A stretch of 64,000 nt of DNA from NCBI RefSeq assembly GCF_900103085.1, contig NZ_FMWR01000003.1, forward strand, positions 1 to 64,000. Direction: 5' to 3'. Under the pieces are notes generated by a model. The model searched no databases, was not told the origin of the DNA, and saw nothing but the letters and a program-made list of their open reading frames with translations. Positions 41,138-51,400 of this stretch are shown here, one piece after another. Position numbers and translations under genes: made by a program. This DNA comes from Gilliamella mensalis (GTDB taxonomy: Bacteria; Pseudomonadota; Gammaproteobacteria; Enterobacterales; Orbaceae). Position 1 is the first letter of the stretch; each line of letters begins with the position of its first letter.

Positions 41138-42520
41138 TTATTTATATTGATGAATTGGCAATACTATCACAATTCTAAGCCCTCCTAGATAACTTTTTTC
41201 AGCTTTAACCGTACCGTGATCACGTTTGATAGCATTAGCTACAATAGCAAGTCCTAATCCCGTTCCACCTGATTGGCGATCTCGAGCGTCACCAATACGA
41301 TAAAATGGCCTAAAAATTTGTTCGAGTTCACTTTCAGCAACACCGATACCATCATCATCTATTGTTATTATTACTTTTTGCTGCTGTGTAATAAAATTGA
41401 CAACGATCTGATTATTCGAATAACGAAATGCATTACGTATAACATTTTCAAGTGCACTGCATAAAGCGATGGGATAGCATAAAATGAAATGGTTGGTTGG
41501 AAGATTGGTTACAATAAACTTTTTGCCTATTTGTTCTGCTTCAAAAGTTGCATTATCAAACACCTGTTTAAATAAAAGATTAATTTTATTAAACTCACGG
41601 ATTTCTTTATTGTCATATTGCATCCTTGCCAATGACAACAAATTACCAATCATAGAATCTAGCTTTAATGCTTCATCATTGATACGTATAACTTCACTAC
41701 TTTCACCTTGTTTTCGACGTAATAAAGAAGTAGCAAGTTGCAAACGTGTCAAAGGAGTACGTAATTCATGAGAAATATCTGAAAACAGACGCTGCTGTAC
41801 CTGTTGCATCCGTTTAAGCTCCCGCAGCATATGGTTAAAACTAGCACCTGTGGCTTTATATTCAGACGATCCTATTTTTTCAAGCTCTGGCCACTCTTGT
41901 AAATTACCTTTTGCAACCTGATCTGCCGCTTGTTTTAATCCTCGTGCTGGTTTTGCAATACTCCAAGATAGCCAAAGTAAAAAAGGAGAACTTGCCAGCA
42001 TGGTCAAAGTTAATAATAAAAAAGGATGATCGAATATAAAGTTAACAAATTGAGATTGAATATCTGTTGCTTGTTGTAAGATATACAATTTATATTCTGT
42101 ACTGGCATAATGAACTAAAAAAGGTCCTATAATTTCTTGAGAACCATAAATCTTCTTTGCCGGATCATCAACATGATGCGATTTTTCACTAAAGTTTTTT
42201 ACTAAGTCAATATTTTTAGTTTCAGCAGTAATAATTTGCTCATTAGGTGTAACAATAAATAAAGATTGCCCTGGTTTTTGATAGCTATCCATTACAACAA
42301 TAAAACGCATCCACCACCTAAAACTATCTTTAGGTACATTAACAAGCTCATTTTCAATCTGTTGAGCAAGCATATTACCGGCTTCTTTATCTTTGTTTGC
42401 TAAATAAGTCAAATTTCGAGAATCAAGACTTGGTAAAACCATAATTAGCATTAGGAAAAAAACTATAGTCAGCAAAAATATAGTGAAAATTCTTATGGTT
42501 AGCCTATCAAAAAACCACAT
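41138..42520 (-). CDS. cpxA: Envelope-stress sensor histidine kinase CpxA
   Basis: A 460-residue two-transmembrane kinase (about 8-29 and 166-188) with a periplasmic sensor domain. A HAMP linker follows, then the phospho-acceptor His251 in SDISHELRTPLTRLQL, and a catalytic domain with ENVIRNAFRYS, DDDGIGV and GGTGLGLAIV. It matches E. coli CpxA over its length, including VLPSLDSR after the first helix. It lies one base after cpxR. No cpxP is visible in the window. Confidence 0.95.
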   Translation of the reverse strand: MWFFDRLTIRIFTIFLLTIVFFLMLIMVLPSLDSRNLTYLANKDKEAGNMLAQQIENELVNVPKDSFRWWMRFIVVMDSYQKPGQSLFIVTPNEQIITAETKNIDLVKNFSEKSHHVDDPAKKIYGSQEIIGPFLVHYASTEYKLYILQQATDIQSQFVNFIFDHPFLLLTLTMLASSPFLLWLSWSIAKPARGLKQAADQVAKGNLQEWPELEKIGSSEYKATGASFNHMLRELKRMQQVQQRLFSDISHELRTPLTRLQLATSLLRRKQGESSEVIRINDEALKLDSMIGNLLSLARMQYDNKEIREFNKINLLFKQVFDNATFEAEQIGKKFIVTNLPTNHFILCYPIALCSALENVIRNAFRYSNNQIVVNFITQQQKVIITIDDDGIGVAESELEQIFRPFYRIGDARDRQSGGTGLGLAIVANAIKRDHGTVKAEKSYLGGLRIVIVLPIHQYK

Positions 42521-42521
42521 A

Positions 42522-43271
42522 TTATCTGATCTTCATTTCAATGTTATCCTCTCCTTGTAATAAATCGTCATTTTGATCAACTACAAATAGATAACCTTTA
42601 GAACGTAATGTTTTAATCCAAGGTAAACCATCACTCCTAGGCGGGAGCTTTTTTCGTAAATTAGATACATGAACATCAATTGAGCGAGCAAGTGGAATAA
42701 ACTCTTTACCTAAAACAGACTCGCTTAAAATATCGCGTGTAATTATTTTACCTCCATGTTCGAGTAGTTTAAGCAACACTTGAAACTCCGTACCGGTTAA
42801 TTCAATGTACTTGTTATCAAAAAAAACAGACTGCTGTTTTCGATTGACACTCAGCTTATCAATAGTATATTGATCCTGTTTATCAGTAGCATCATTTTCT
42901 GAGGTATCCCAACGAGTTCTACGTAAAAGTGCATTAATTCGAGCAATAAGCTCTCTATCATTAAATGGTTTTAGAATGTAGTCATCAGCGCCCAGTTCAA
43001 GCCCAATAACTTTGTCAGAATCAGTATCTTTAGCAGTTAAAAAAATAACAGGTACCGTAAATTTAACTCTAAGCTGAGATAATACACTAAGGCCATTCAT
43101 TTCAGGCATCATAATATCAAGTAAAATAAGATCTATGGTACTGTCAAACTTCTTTAAAGCCTGAATACCATTATTCGCTATTTCAACTTGATAGCCTTCT
43201 AATTCGAGTAGTTCTCGTAATAATAATGTAATCTCTGGATCATCATCAACTATAAGTAATTTGCTGCTCAT
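42522..43271 (-). CDS. cpxR: Envelope-stress response regulator CpxR
   Basis: A 249-residue OmpR-family regulator. The receiver domain has Asp52 as phospho-acceptor (LLDIMMPEMNG), and the winged helix contains LTGTEFQVLLKLLEHGG and SIDVHVSNLRKKLPPRSDG. The ATG at 43271 is chosen over one eight codons upstream because AAAAGGAAA lies six bases before it. It is first in cpxR-cpxA-trmL. Confidence 0.95.
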   Translation of the reverse strand: MSSKLLIVDDDPEITLLLRELLELEGYQVEIANNGIQALKKFDSTIDLILLDIMMPEMNGLSVLSQLRVKFTVPVIFLTAKDTDSDKVIGLELGADDYILKPFNDRELIARINALLRRTRWDTSENDATDKQDQYTIDKLSVNRKQQSVFFDNKYIELTGTEFQVLLKLLEHGGKIITRDILSESVLGKEFIPLARSIDVHVSNLRKKLPPRSDGLPWIKTLRSKGYLFVVDQNDDLLQGEDNIEMKIR

Positions 43272-43374
43272 TAATTTCCTTTTCATATAATTCATTCTTG
43301 ATATTTATTTCTATATTCATAAATTCATTATATACACAAAAAACGTTGATAACACAGCCAATTATTGTCAATTT

Positions 43375-44823
43375 TTATACATTAAATATCTTTACGTTAT
43401 TAAATCCTTGATCAATTAAATAAAGTGCTTGTAACTTGCTCATTACGCCTCGTTGACAATATAGCAAATACTGCTTGGATTGATCTAACGTTCCAAATTG
43501 GGTTGCTAGTTTATAAAATGGAATAAGCTTGATTTCAATACCGCTCAATACAAGTGGATTATCCTCTTGCTCTTCTGGAGAACGAATATCAATAACCACA
43601 TAATCTGCACTAAGTGTTGTGACTGTTTCAACTTGAGTTATCTTTGTGTCAGCTTGTTTAGCAATCTCACGAATATCAATGTTTTCGGCTTCGGCAACAG
43701 CTTTATCTAAAATTGTAAAATCGAAATTTAATTCTTCCGCCTCAATTTTTTCTTTTACGGCTTTAACCGTTGGTTTTTTAGATATCACTCCACAAAATTC
43801 GGGCATTGTTTTAGCTATATCTTCCGTTCCAATTTGACGTGCAAGATTGATAATCGTTTCTTTGTCATGCGTGATAAGAGGACGTAAAATTAAGGTATCA
43901 CTAGCATTATCAATTAAACGTAAGTTAGTCAATGTTTGACTCGATACTTGACCTAATGCTTCGCCAGTAACAAGCGCTTCTACTTTATAGCGTTGCGCAA
44001 TTTTTGATGCAGCTCGAATCATCATCCGTTTTAGAATAACTCCCATTTGCCCATCGTCAATCTTTTCAAGAATCTCACCAACAACATCTGAAAAATCAAT
44101 AGCAATAAAACGAACTTTATGTGAACTTCCAAAACGCTCCCATAAATAGTGGGCCATCTGTTTAACACCAATCTCGTGAGTTTTTCCACCAAGATTAAAG
44201 AAACAATAATGCACACGGCTTCCACGTCGCATTAGCATATAACTTGATACTCCTGAGTCAAAGCCACCTGATATAAGTGAAAGAACATCTTCTTGCGTAC
44301 CTGTAGGAAAGCCGCCGATGCCGGCATGTCGACCTTTTACCAGTAGTAACTTGTCTTTGTCAATTTCAAGATTAACTGTAATTTCTGGATGGGTTAATTT
44401 AACCTTAGCTGAAGAGACATTTTGATTAAGCCCACCACCAACATAACGTTCAACCTCTATTGAAGTAAATTCATGTTTACCACGACGTTTAACCCGTACA
44501 CAAAATGTTTTGTTTTCAATTAATGGAGCATAGTATTCCAATGCTTTTTCAAAAATATCATGCATATCAACAAAAGTGATTTCATCAACGGCTAGAATAT
44601 GATGAATACCAGGTATCCGAGTTAATAACTCAAGTATCTGAGTTTCACTATTTTCAATTTTTGGACGAACTTCAATAAAGTCCCAATGACGAATAACCGC
44701 TACATCTTCAATATGATGCTTTAAAATATTACGAATATTACTGGTTAATATTTTAATAAAACGCAATCGGACAGAATCACTTTTAATGGTAATTTCGGGA
44801 AAGAGCTTAACAATAAATTTCAT
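43375..44823 (-). CDS. thiI: tRNA 4-thiouridine synthase / thiamine sulfur carrier enzyme
   Basis: 482 residues, identical in length to E. coli ThiI. It has an N-terminal ferredoxin-like/THUMP region, a PP-loop domain with [29 protein letters not shown] holding the partner cysteine, and a C-terminal rhodanese domain. Catalytic Cys456 lies in [15 protein letters not shown]. The frame opens 11 codons earlier, but the ATG at 44823 matches the family start [11 protein letters not shown]. Transcription is monocistronic. Confidence 0.96.
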   Translation of the reverse strand: MKFIVKLFPEITIKSDSVRLRFIKILTSNIRNILKHHIEDVAVIRHWDFIEVRPKIENSETQILELLTRIPGIHHILAVDEITFVDMHDIFEKALEYYAPLIENKTFCVRVKRRGKHEFTSIEVERYVGGGLNQNVSSAKVKLTHPEITVNLEIDKDKLLLVKGRHAGIGGFPTGTQEDVLSLISGGFDSGVSSYMLMRRGSRVHYCFFNLGGKTHEIGVKQMAHYLWERFGSSHKVRFIAIDFSDVVGEILEKIDDGQMGVILKRMMIRAASKIAQRYKVEALVTGEALGQVSSQTLTNLRLIDNASDTLILRPLITHDKETIINLARQIGTEDIAKTMPEFCGVISKKPTVKAVKEKIEAEELNFDFTILDKAVAEAENIDIREIAKQADTKITQVETVTTLSADYVVIDIRSPEEQEDNPLVLSGIEIKLIPFYKLATQFGTLDQSKQYLLYCQRGVMSKLQALYLIDQGFNNVKIFNV

Positions 44824-45093
44824 AAATACAATGTGCCATAGTAAAAATGGCGACATTATACTGTTTTTTTAGATAGAAACGTACCACTGATTACAACTGC
44901 ACCCTTTATACCTTTACATTTAAAAAACTTTACAAAAAAGAGTTTCTAATTAGATTATAAAATATACTACACTGTAGCTTTATATTTTGTGTCAATGACA
45001 ACAATTTAAAATAATAAAATAATAAAATAAAACAAAAAATTAGTGTAATAACTTAAGCATTATGATTTATAGGATTTATAGGAATAACATATT

Positions 45094-46557
45094 ATGATAA
45101 AACAAAAAAACAGCAAAAAAGCTTATAAACTATCCCCAAATATAGTTCAAAAAAATTTTCCATTACTCTGTTTTTATATTATTTTTCCTCTTTCATTCCC
45201 CACTACAGCTACACTATCAGCAATAACAGCAAAAGAAATTAAAGGAAATGCACCGATTTTTATCCAAAATTCTACTGAAAATAATTTAGGCTTTAAAATT
45301 AGAGATACAGTTTATAATGCTGAATCAAACAATCTTCCTAAATCATTCGATAAAAATCTTACACTTAATGACTTTATAGTCGAAACAGCAACAATTGATA
45401 ATCTTCATTTTTCACCTGATAATTACTCAGATAAGGATGGAGACCCCCGTAAAATTTCCGATAATGGGACTTTTTCTATTGGGGAAACCAGCTTTAAATG
45501 GTTGGATAATGCAGGACAAGAAATCACAAAATCTCAGTACGGAAAAGCCATAGGTTGTGGCAGTGGATTTCACATGCCACTTACGTTAGAAATTACCCTT
45601 TCAGATGTACAAGTCCATTCTGAATATGGCGTTCCGAAAGATAGCAAATTATATACTTTAGCCAAAACTTATGAAATTAATACTGATTCAGAGATCTGTT
45701 TTGCTAAGCCAAATCAAATGATAGTCAACAATAATCAAACTTGGGGAAGCCCTTATCGTTTTGAAAAAAATGGTAAAACAGATTGTCTGCTTGTAGGTTA
45801 TACTGATATTGAAAGTTCTTTAATTGATACTAACCGAGGGTATAAAGGTTGGAATACATCTGGCACTGAAGATCGAGATCGTATCTGTGGTGGTGGTTAT
45901 GATCGTAATGTTTTTGACCCTATCAATGGATTTTATGCATCTGCCAATCCAAAGTTCCCAACAACAGGATTTTCAGGCGCTCAGTTTCAATTAATTATGA
46001 CTGGAGCCCAAACAGATTGGGACTATTCTGTGAATGCAACACCTGCAGGTAGTGTGACAGTAGATGATAATGGCATGGTTTATCTCAATAATAAACCTAA
46101 TGGTACAGTAACGGTATCAGCAAAATTTAAACCGGATAACAGCATAATACATAGTTACACATTCAATCCAACCAAAACGTGGGTTGTTCCAAAAGATGGA
46201 GCGTACACATATGAACAAGCAACACAAGTATGTCGTGGAGAAGCGAACATACCAACTCGAGCAGAAATGTCAAACTCACCTAATGCTCTAGCTTCATGGA
46301 CCAAAATGCCGCTAACTTGGGACTTGTTTACACGAACAATCAACCAAGGGGTATTAAGTGAATGGGGAATGACAACTTTCCCAAATTACCCTAAGTCCAA
46401 TTGGTTCAAAGGAGAACAGTGGTTTTTTTCATCTGATAAGTTTCCACTAACACATCAATACCCTGGACGTTCTAACCGATATGCTATTGATGCTTGGATA
46501 GGGCAAATTCAAGTATGGGGAAAAGATCATAAGTTACACGCTGTATGTAAAGAATAA
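45094..46557 (+). CDS. Secreted Ig-like/lectin-like adhesin-type protein
   Basis: A 487-residue exported protein. An N-terminal hydrophobic stretch (about 22-45), after a lysine-rich start, looks like a long signal sequence. The middle has no clear match. Residues around 305-350 (WDYSVNATPAGSVTVDDNGM and VTVSAKF) look like a bacterial Ig-like repeat. The last 120 residues (VPKDGAYTYEQATQVC, then IPTRAEM, LSEWG and AVCKE) resemble the C-type-lectin-like cap of intimin/invasin proteins, where two cysteines form a disulfide. Unlike those, it has no beta-barrel or LysM domain, so it may be released or need a partner. The upstream region contains AATAAAAT tandem repeats. Confidence 0.6.
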   Translation: MIKQKNSKKAYKLSPNIVQKNFPLLCFYIIFPLSFPTTATLSAITAKEIKGNAPIFIQNSTENNLGFKIRDTVYNAESNNLPKSFDKNLTLNDFIVETATIDNLHFSPDNYSDKDGDPRKISDNGTFSIGETSFKWLDNAGQEITKSQYGKAIGCGSGFHMPLTLEITLSDVQVHSEYGVPKDSKLYTLAKTYEINTDSEICFAKPNQMIVNNNQTWGSPYRFEKNGKTDCLLVGYTDIESSLIDTNRGYKGWNTSGTEDRDRICGGGYDRNVFDPINGFYASANPKFPTTGFSGAQFQLIMTGAQTDWDYSVNATPAGSVTVDDNGMVYLNNKPNGTVTVSAKFKPDNSIIHSYTFNPTKTWVVPKDGAYTYEQATQVCRGEANIPTRAEMSNSPNALASWTKMPLTWDLFTRTINQGVLSEWGMTTFPNYPKSNWFKGEQWFFSSDKFPLTHQYPGRSNRYAIDAWIGQIQVWGKDHKLHAVCKE

Positions 46558-46660
46558 TTACTTTATTTAAACTAAAAGAAATTAATATAGTCAATAATCA
46601 TGGCGCTTGTTTTAGTTTAAAAATTAACAATCTTTGATTGATTAAAAAATATTTTTCAAA

Positions 46661-46703
46661 ACAGACCAACAATTTATGAAATTTTACTTGCTTGTTGGTC
46701 TGT
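46661..46703 (+). terminator. Terminator after the lectin-like gene
   Basis: Perfect 12-bp arms ACAGACCAACAA / TTGTTGGTCTGT around a 19-base loop, followed by CTTTC. The T-run is short. Confidence 0.65.
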
Positions 46704-46765
46704 CTTTCGCTAATATTCCGCATCAATAGATTCTGTTATATAACATATAAAGTTGACAGGTTGAA

Positions 46766-47140
46766 ATGTACGAATTTTTAATTATAAGCTATCTAATTAT
46801 TGCGATTGTAATAGTTGCATTAGTTTTAATACAACGAGGTAAAGGTGCTGATATGGGCTCATCTTTTGGTGCCGGCGCATCAGCGACTTTATTTGGCTCT
46901 TCAGGTAGTGGGAATTTTTTAACCCGTGCTACTACTTTATTAGGTATTTTGTTTTTTGTAATAAGCATTTTACTATCAAATTTGGGTGGTAACCGACATA
47001 CGAGTTTCTCTAATGAATTCGAAAACATTGAAGATACCGTACCAGCAACAAAACAGCTAAACGAAGGTAATGCAGAAACTTCAACAGCTCCAGTTGTTCA
47101 ACCTGTACAGCAAAATCCAACATCGGATATTCCTGAATAA
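46766..47140 (+). CDS. secG: Preprotein translocase subunit SecG
   Basis: A 124-residue inner-membrane protein with two helices (about 4-24 and 55-75) separated by the conserved loop RGKGADMGSSFGAGASATLFGSSG. The C-terminal tail is Gln/Thr-rich. SecG assists SecYEG translocation. tRNA-Leu(GAG) follows within 10 bases, as in enterobacteria. Confidence 0.97.
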   Translation: MYEFLIISYLIIAIVIVALVLIQRGKGADMGSSFGAGASATLFGSSGSGNFLTRATTLLGILFFVISILLSNLGGNRHTSFSNEFENIEDTVPATKQLNEGNAETSTAPVVQPVQQNPTSDIPE

Positions 47141-47147
47141 AAACGGC

Positions 47148-47233
47148 GCCGTGGTGGTGAAATTGGTAGACACGCTATCTTGAGGGGGTAGTGCTCTAAG
47201 AGCGTGCGGGTTCAAGTCCCGCCCACGGCACCA
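47148..47233 (+). tRNA. leuU: tRNA-Leu (anticodon GAG)
   Basis: The acceptor arms GCCGTGG and CCACGGC pair fully, and the genome encodes the terminal CCA. The anticodon stem CTATC/GGTAG encloses TTGAGGG with GAG at the centre. A long variable arm and GGTTCAAGTCC T-loop fit a class II leucine tRNA. It is located just after secG, as leuU is in E. coli, but the metY-rimP-nusA genes that follow there are absent. Confidence 0.97.
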
Positions 47234-47611
47234 AATCAATAATCAGTAACATTCTTTTAAACCCAACAAAGCACACCAAACCCAGTAATAACAAGCCTTA
47301 AAGTCTATTTTATTGCCCATTAAGTATCAGTAAGGTACATTTACAACCAAAGTTTTTAATTATATGGTTAGGTATACAAATACAATGTATATACCTAAAA
47401 TTATTACGGTTCAAAATACTCTACTATTAACACATTTTTAGCTTAAAGCGGTATTCACAAAAATACGAGTAGATTTTATTGGTTAGATATAAGAATGTTC
47501 TGTAATTTAAATCAAATTTAGTTAAAAGATGATAATAAACTTGCAGTTAGTATTAGTTAGTATAGAATTTTCGTAAAGATAATTTCAACATGTAAATAGT
47601 CAGGAAATAGA
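47234..47611. other. Intergenic stretch with a large palindrome
   Basis: About 380 AT-rich bases between the tRNA and the phosphatase gene. TTAGGTATACA (47368-47378) and TGTATATACCTAA (47386-47398) form a near-perfect inverted repeat with a two-base difference. No gene is seen. The break in secG-leuU-nusA synteny occurs here. Confidence 0.45.
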
Positions 47612-48133
47612 ATGTACACTTTAAAAAAATATTTAGCTGGTTTATTTGTGTTTTTTAGCGCATCTTGTTTTTCACTAGAGCATCTTGTCACTTTTGTTTG
47701 TACTGGTAATACAGGAAGAAGCCCAATGGCAGAAGCTATCGCTAGTGATTACATAAAAAAACACAATTTTAATATTATCGTTCAATCCAGAGGTGTCAAT
47801 GTCGATCCCAAAGAAGTTGCACCCGAAGATGGAACTATTACTGTCTTAAAGTTAAGAGGCATTGATATTTCATCACACAAAGCAACACAATTAACGAAAG
47901 AAGATATCGATAAATCAGAATATTTGCTGACCATGACGCAAAAACATAAGGATACGATTTTAAGTGAATATCCTGACGCTAAAGGTAAAGTATTTACATT
48001 AGCTGAATTTTCAACAGGCAAAAAGGAAGATCTTTCTGACCCATATAAAAAACCACTGGAAGCCTATACTAAAGTGGAAAGCCAATTAGATGAATTTTTG
48101 CCATTAGCCTTAAATAAAATAGCCAAAAAGTAA
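47612..48133 (+). CDS. Exported YwlE-like low-molecular-weight phosphatase
   Basis: A 173-residue LMW phosphatase preceded by a signal peptide (MYTLKKYLAGLFVFFSASCF, cleavage probably near 21-24). The P-loop CTGNTGRS runs from nucleophile Cys30 to Arg36, and Asp143 in SDPY is the general acid. The protein tracks the Bacillus arginine phosphatase YwlE closely (LLTMTQKHKDTI and VFTLAEFSTG). It has threonine at the P-loop position that in YwlE favours phosphoarginine over phosphotyrosine. The cysteine next to the P-loop arginine is glycine. Export of such an enzyme is unusual. It is monocistronic, with its own terminator. Confidence 0.8.
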   Translation: MYTLKKYLAGLFVFFSASCFSLEHLVTFVCTGNTGRSPMAEAIASDYIKKHNFNIIVQSRGVNVDPKEVAPEDGTITVLKLRGIDISSHKATQLTKEDIDKSEYLLTMTQKHKDTILSEYPDAKGKVFTLAEFSTGKKEDLSDPYKKPLEAYTKVESQLDEFLPLALNKIAKK

Positions 48134-48182
48134 TATACTATTGAAGTATTAATTGTATAACGGTATATATGCGTAATTTGAT

Positions 48183-48206
48183 AAACCGCCTCAATTGGCG
48201 GTTTTT
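48183..48206 (+). terminator. Terminator of the phosphatase gene
   Basis: AAACCGCC / GGCGGTTT arms around TCAATT, with the T-run continuing to TTTTT. It lies about 50 bases after the stop. Confidence 0.9.
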
Positions 48207-48382
48207 ATATAGATTTGGATATGGTTTATCATACATCAAGCGCTTACTGAAAATACTGAACAAAAAAACGATCACACCTTTAGTTATCCAAACACAATTA
48301 ATACTTATAAACTGAATCTGCAATTATATTTTTATACTGAAACGTATAGTTACCTGAAACTTTTTCACAAAAACTGTAAAGT

Positions 48383-48403
48383 TTTGCCGACAATGTCGGC
48401 AAA
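48383..48403 (-). terminator. Hairpin at the 3' end of mukB
   Basis: TTTGCCGACA and TGTCGGCAAA are perfect arms with almost no loop, so the apical pairs probably open. There is no good T-run on the minus strand. It lies eight bases past the mukB stop and resembles the stem 3' of pgl. Confidence 0.45.
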
Positions 48404-48410
48404 GCACGAA

Positions 48411-51400
48411 TTAAGCAAAGCCTTTCAAACCAACTACATGCACATGTTCTTGGTTATTAATAACTTTACGTACTAGTTTATAGGTTGTTCCTTTTTCAGG
48501 ACTGATGTTTTCTGGAGCAGCAATGATTAATTGCATTTCTAGCCGTTCACAAAGTTCAAATAGTGTTGCAATTGATTTGGCGTCTAGTCGAGCTGCTTCA
48601 TCTAAGAATAGTAGACGACACGGTAAAATATCTTTATTACGAAGTCGCTTGGATTCTTCTTCCCAACTTTGAATCACCATAAGTAAAATTGACATACCTG
48701 TACCAATTGCCTCACCCGTCGATAATGCACCGCTTTCAGCACGTAACCATCCATCGGCACCACGATTTACTTCAACATCCATTTCAAGATAATTTCGATA
48801 ATCTAACAGTTCTTCACCAATATTTTGCGCAGTTCGTTGTCCCATATCAATATGTGGATTTAAACGTTGATAGAGTTTAGCCAAGGCTTCTGAGAAAGTA
48901 ATACGATTATTACTAAATAGATCTTGATGTTCATTTTGCTCATCGGCAAGTGCGGCTAAAAGAGTTGAATGAGCTTCGCGAACATTGACATTTAAACGCA
49001 CGCCATTAACTTGACCAAATGCCACTGCTTGTAATCCTTGGTTAAGCATACGAATACGATTTTGTTCGCGCTGTATGGTTTTACGAATAATATTAGATAC
49101 ACTCTTCGAGCTAATTGCCAACTGCTGTTCACGTGAGGTAAGTTCTTCTGTTAAGCGTGACAATTCAATTTCCATCTGTTCAATCGCTTCAATTGGATCA
49201 TCAGTTTTAACAATATCTTGGCGAATTCGCTCGCGTAAATGTGCGTAAACTGCAATATAAAATTGAATTTTACGTTCAGGCCGTTTTGGATCTTCTGATA
49301 ATCTTAGCACATCGCGTAGATGTTCATTGTCATTAACTGCCAAACGTAATGAACCTAATGCTTTATCTGACATTGAGCGCAATTCATCAGCACTTAAATA
49401 GGCAAGTTCGCGACGATGTAAACGCCGTTCAACACTATTTTCTTTAACAAGCCTTAAGACTAAACACCAACCCGCTTTGGCTTGTACTACCTGTTCGCGG
49501 AGTTGTTTATAATCGCGCAGTGTTTGAGTTAAGCGTTTTTGCATCTGAGTCATTTCGCTTTCGCACATAATCAGTTGCTTTTCAAGCGATGTACAATGTT
49601 GGCGATTACTATTTAATTTTTGATGAATTTCATCACGACGCACTCGTGCTCGTTCTTCTGTGATCGCATCTGCTTTTACGCCAATTTGTTCAATCTCTTT
49701 TTGTAGCTCATGCAACATATCGCGCTTAGTTTCAAATGCACTTTTAAGCGAAGCAAGCGTTTGGTTATATTGATTGTATTTGTCTTGATACTGTTGCATC
49801 TGGCTACGAGCATCGGTTCTTTGCGCTTCAACTACTTCTAATCGAGACCGTAATTTTTCATTTAAATCACTATTTTCACTCAACATACCCGCCGAATCTT
49901 CATAACTAAAGTGAGCTCGGCGTTGCATCACTTCAGTTAACGCAAAGACTTGTTGGCGAATCGTTTGTTGCTGAGCTTTAACCGTGTTGTAATGTTCACG
50001 AAGCGATTCATTTTGTTCAGGATCACTTTGTAATACAGCCACAATCGGTTCAAGTTCTGAAACGGTATTACAATTACGGTTAACATATTGCACAGATTCT
50101 TGCGCTTCAGCTAATTGTTCACGTAATTCATCAACCCGATCCGCTAAATCTTCATCTGCAAGCAAGTGCATCTGAGCAACAAGCTTATTAACGGTAGCTA
50201 ATTGCTCTTTGCAATTAATAACTTGTTGTTGGTTCTGCTGATCAAGGCTTTCTTGAGATGATAATTGACGTTCAATTTCGGTGCGTCTTGTCGCTAATTT
50301 TTGTGCTTCCGCTTCAGGATCGATATCAAAAGCAACAGCAAGATATTGACCTATAAATTGTCCCACATTTTGCTCAATGCGTTGTAACTTTTGTAGATCA
50401 AATGAAATTGTTGCATAACGTTCATGTAATTCATCACGTTCGGCTGATAGTTTTTCAAGGTGAACTTCACGCGCCGCACGACCAAATAGTGGCACACTTG
50501 GAAAACTTGAGAATCGCCATTGACGCTCACCTGTTTTGACCAGTACAGATTTATTCATCTCCTCACAGTCAAAAACGCTATCATCAAATGATGAAGGATC
50601 ACCTTCGATAAAGTAGATATCTTCTGGATAATCTTCATCACTTGTAGTAAGGCTTTCTAATTGCTGTTTAACTAATGATAAATCGGGTACAACAATGGCT
50701 TGCCTTGCTGGACCATAGAGCGCTGAAAAGTAAGGCGCATCATCAATGGTTACATCTTCATAAATTTCAGAGAGTAATACACCGTTGAAGCGTTCAGACA
50801 ACACAGATAAACGACCATCATCAACACCACTAGGTTGATTAAGTTGCTCAATTTGAACATCTAATTGATTGCGTCTAAAGCTAATTTGATCTCGTTCAGC
50901 AACTAATAATCGCTCTTTCTCAAGCAGCTTTTGCATATGTTGGGTAACATCTTGGCTGTTATTAAACCTTTCACTGGTTTGTTCTTGCAAAGCTATTAAA
51001 GCATCTTGTGCTTTTAACCATAATGGTGCTTTTTGGCGATAGTCAGCAATTTTCGATTGAATTTGTTCAAGCTCTTGTCTAAATTCGATACGTTTTTCGC
51101 TAGACTCGTTAGCCCGTTCAGCATTCTCGTCTAACTGTACCTCTAGTTCTGCTTTTAAATCATCGAGTTCATCGTAGTTAACTGGGCGATTAATACGCTT
51201 ACAAAATTGAATTAATAACGATTCAGCTTCTTTTTGTTCAAAAAATCGTTGTTCGAGTTCATCAAGTTGTAGCTGTAGATGCTCGGCGTGTTCGGCTTGG
51301 TAACATTGTGATGGCCACTGCCTTAATGCTTCTTTAGCAGCTACAAAAGAATCACTACGAGTTACATCACCAACCAATTTAACCACCAATTGATAAGCTC

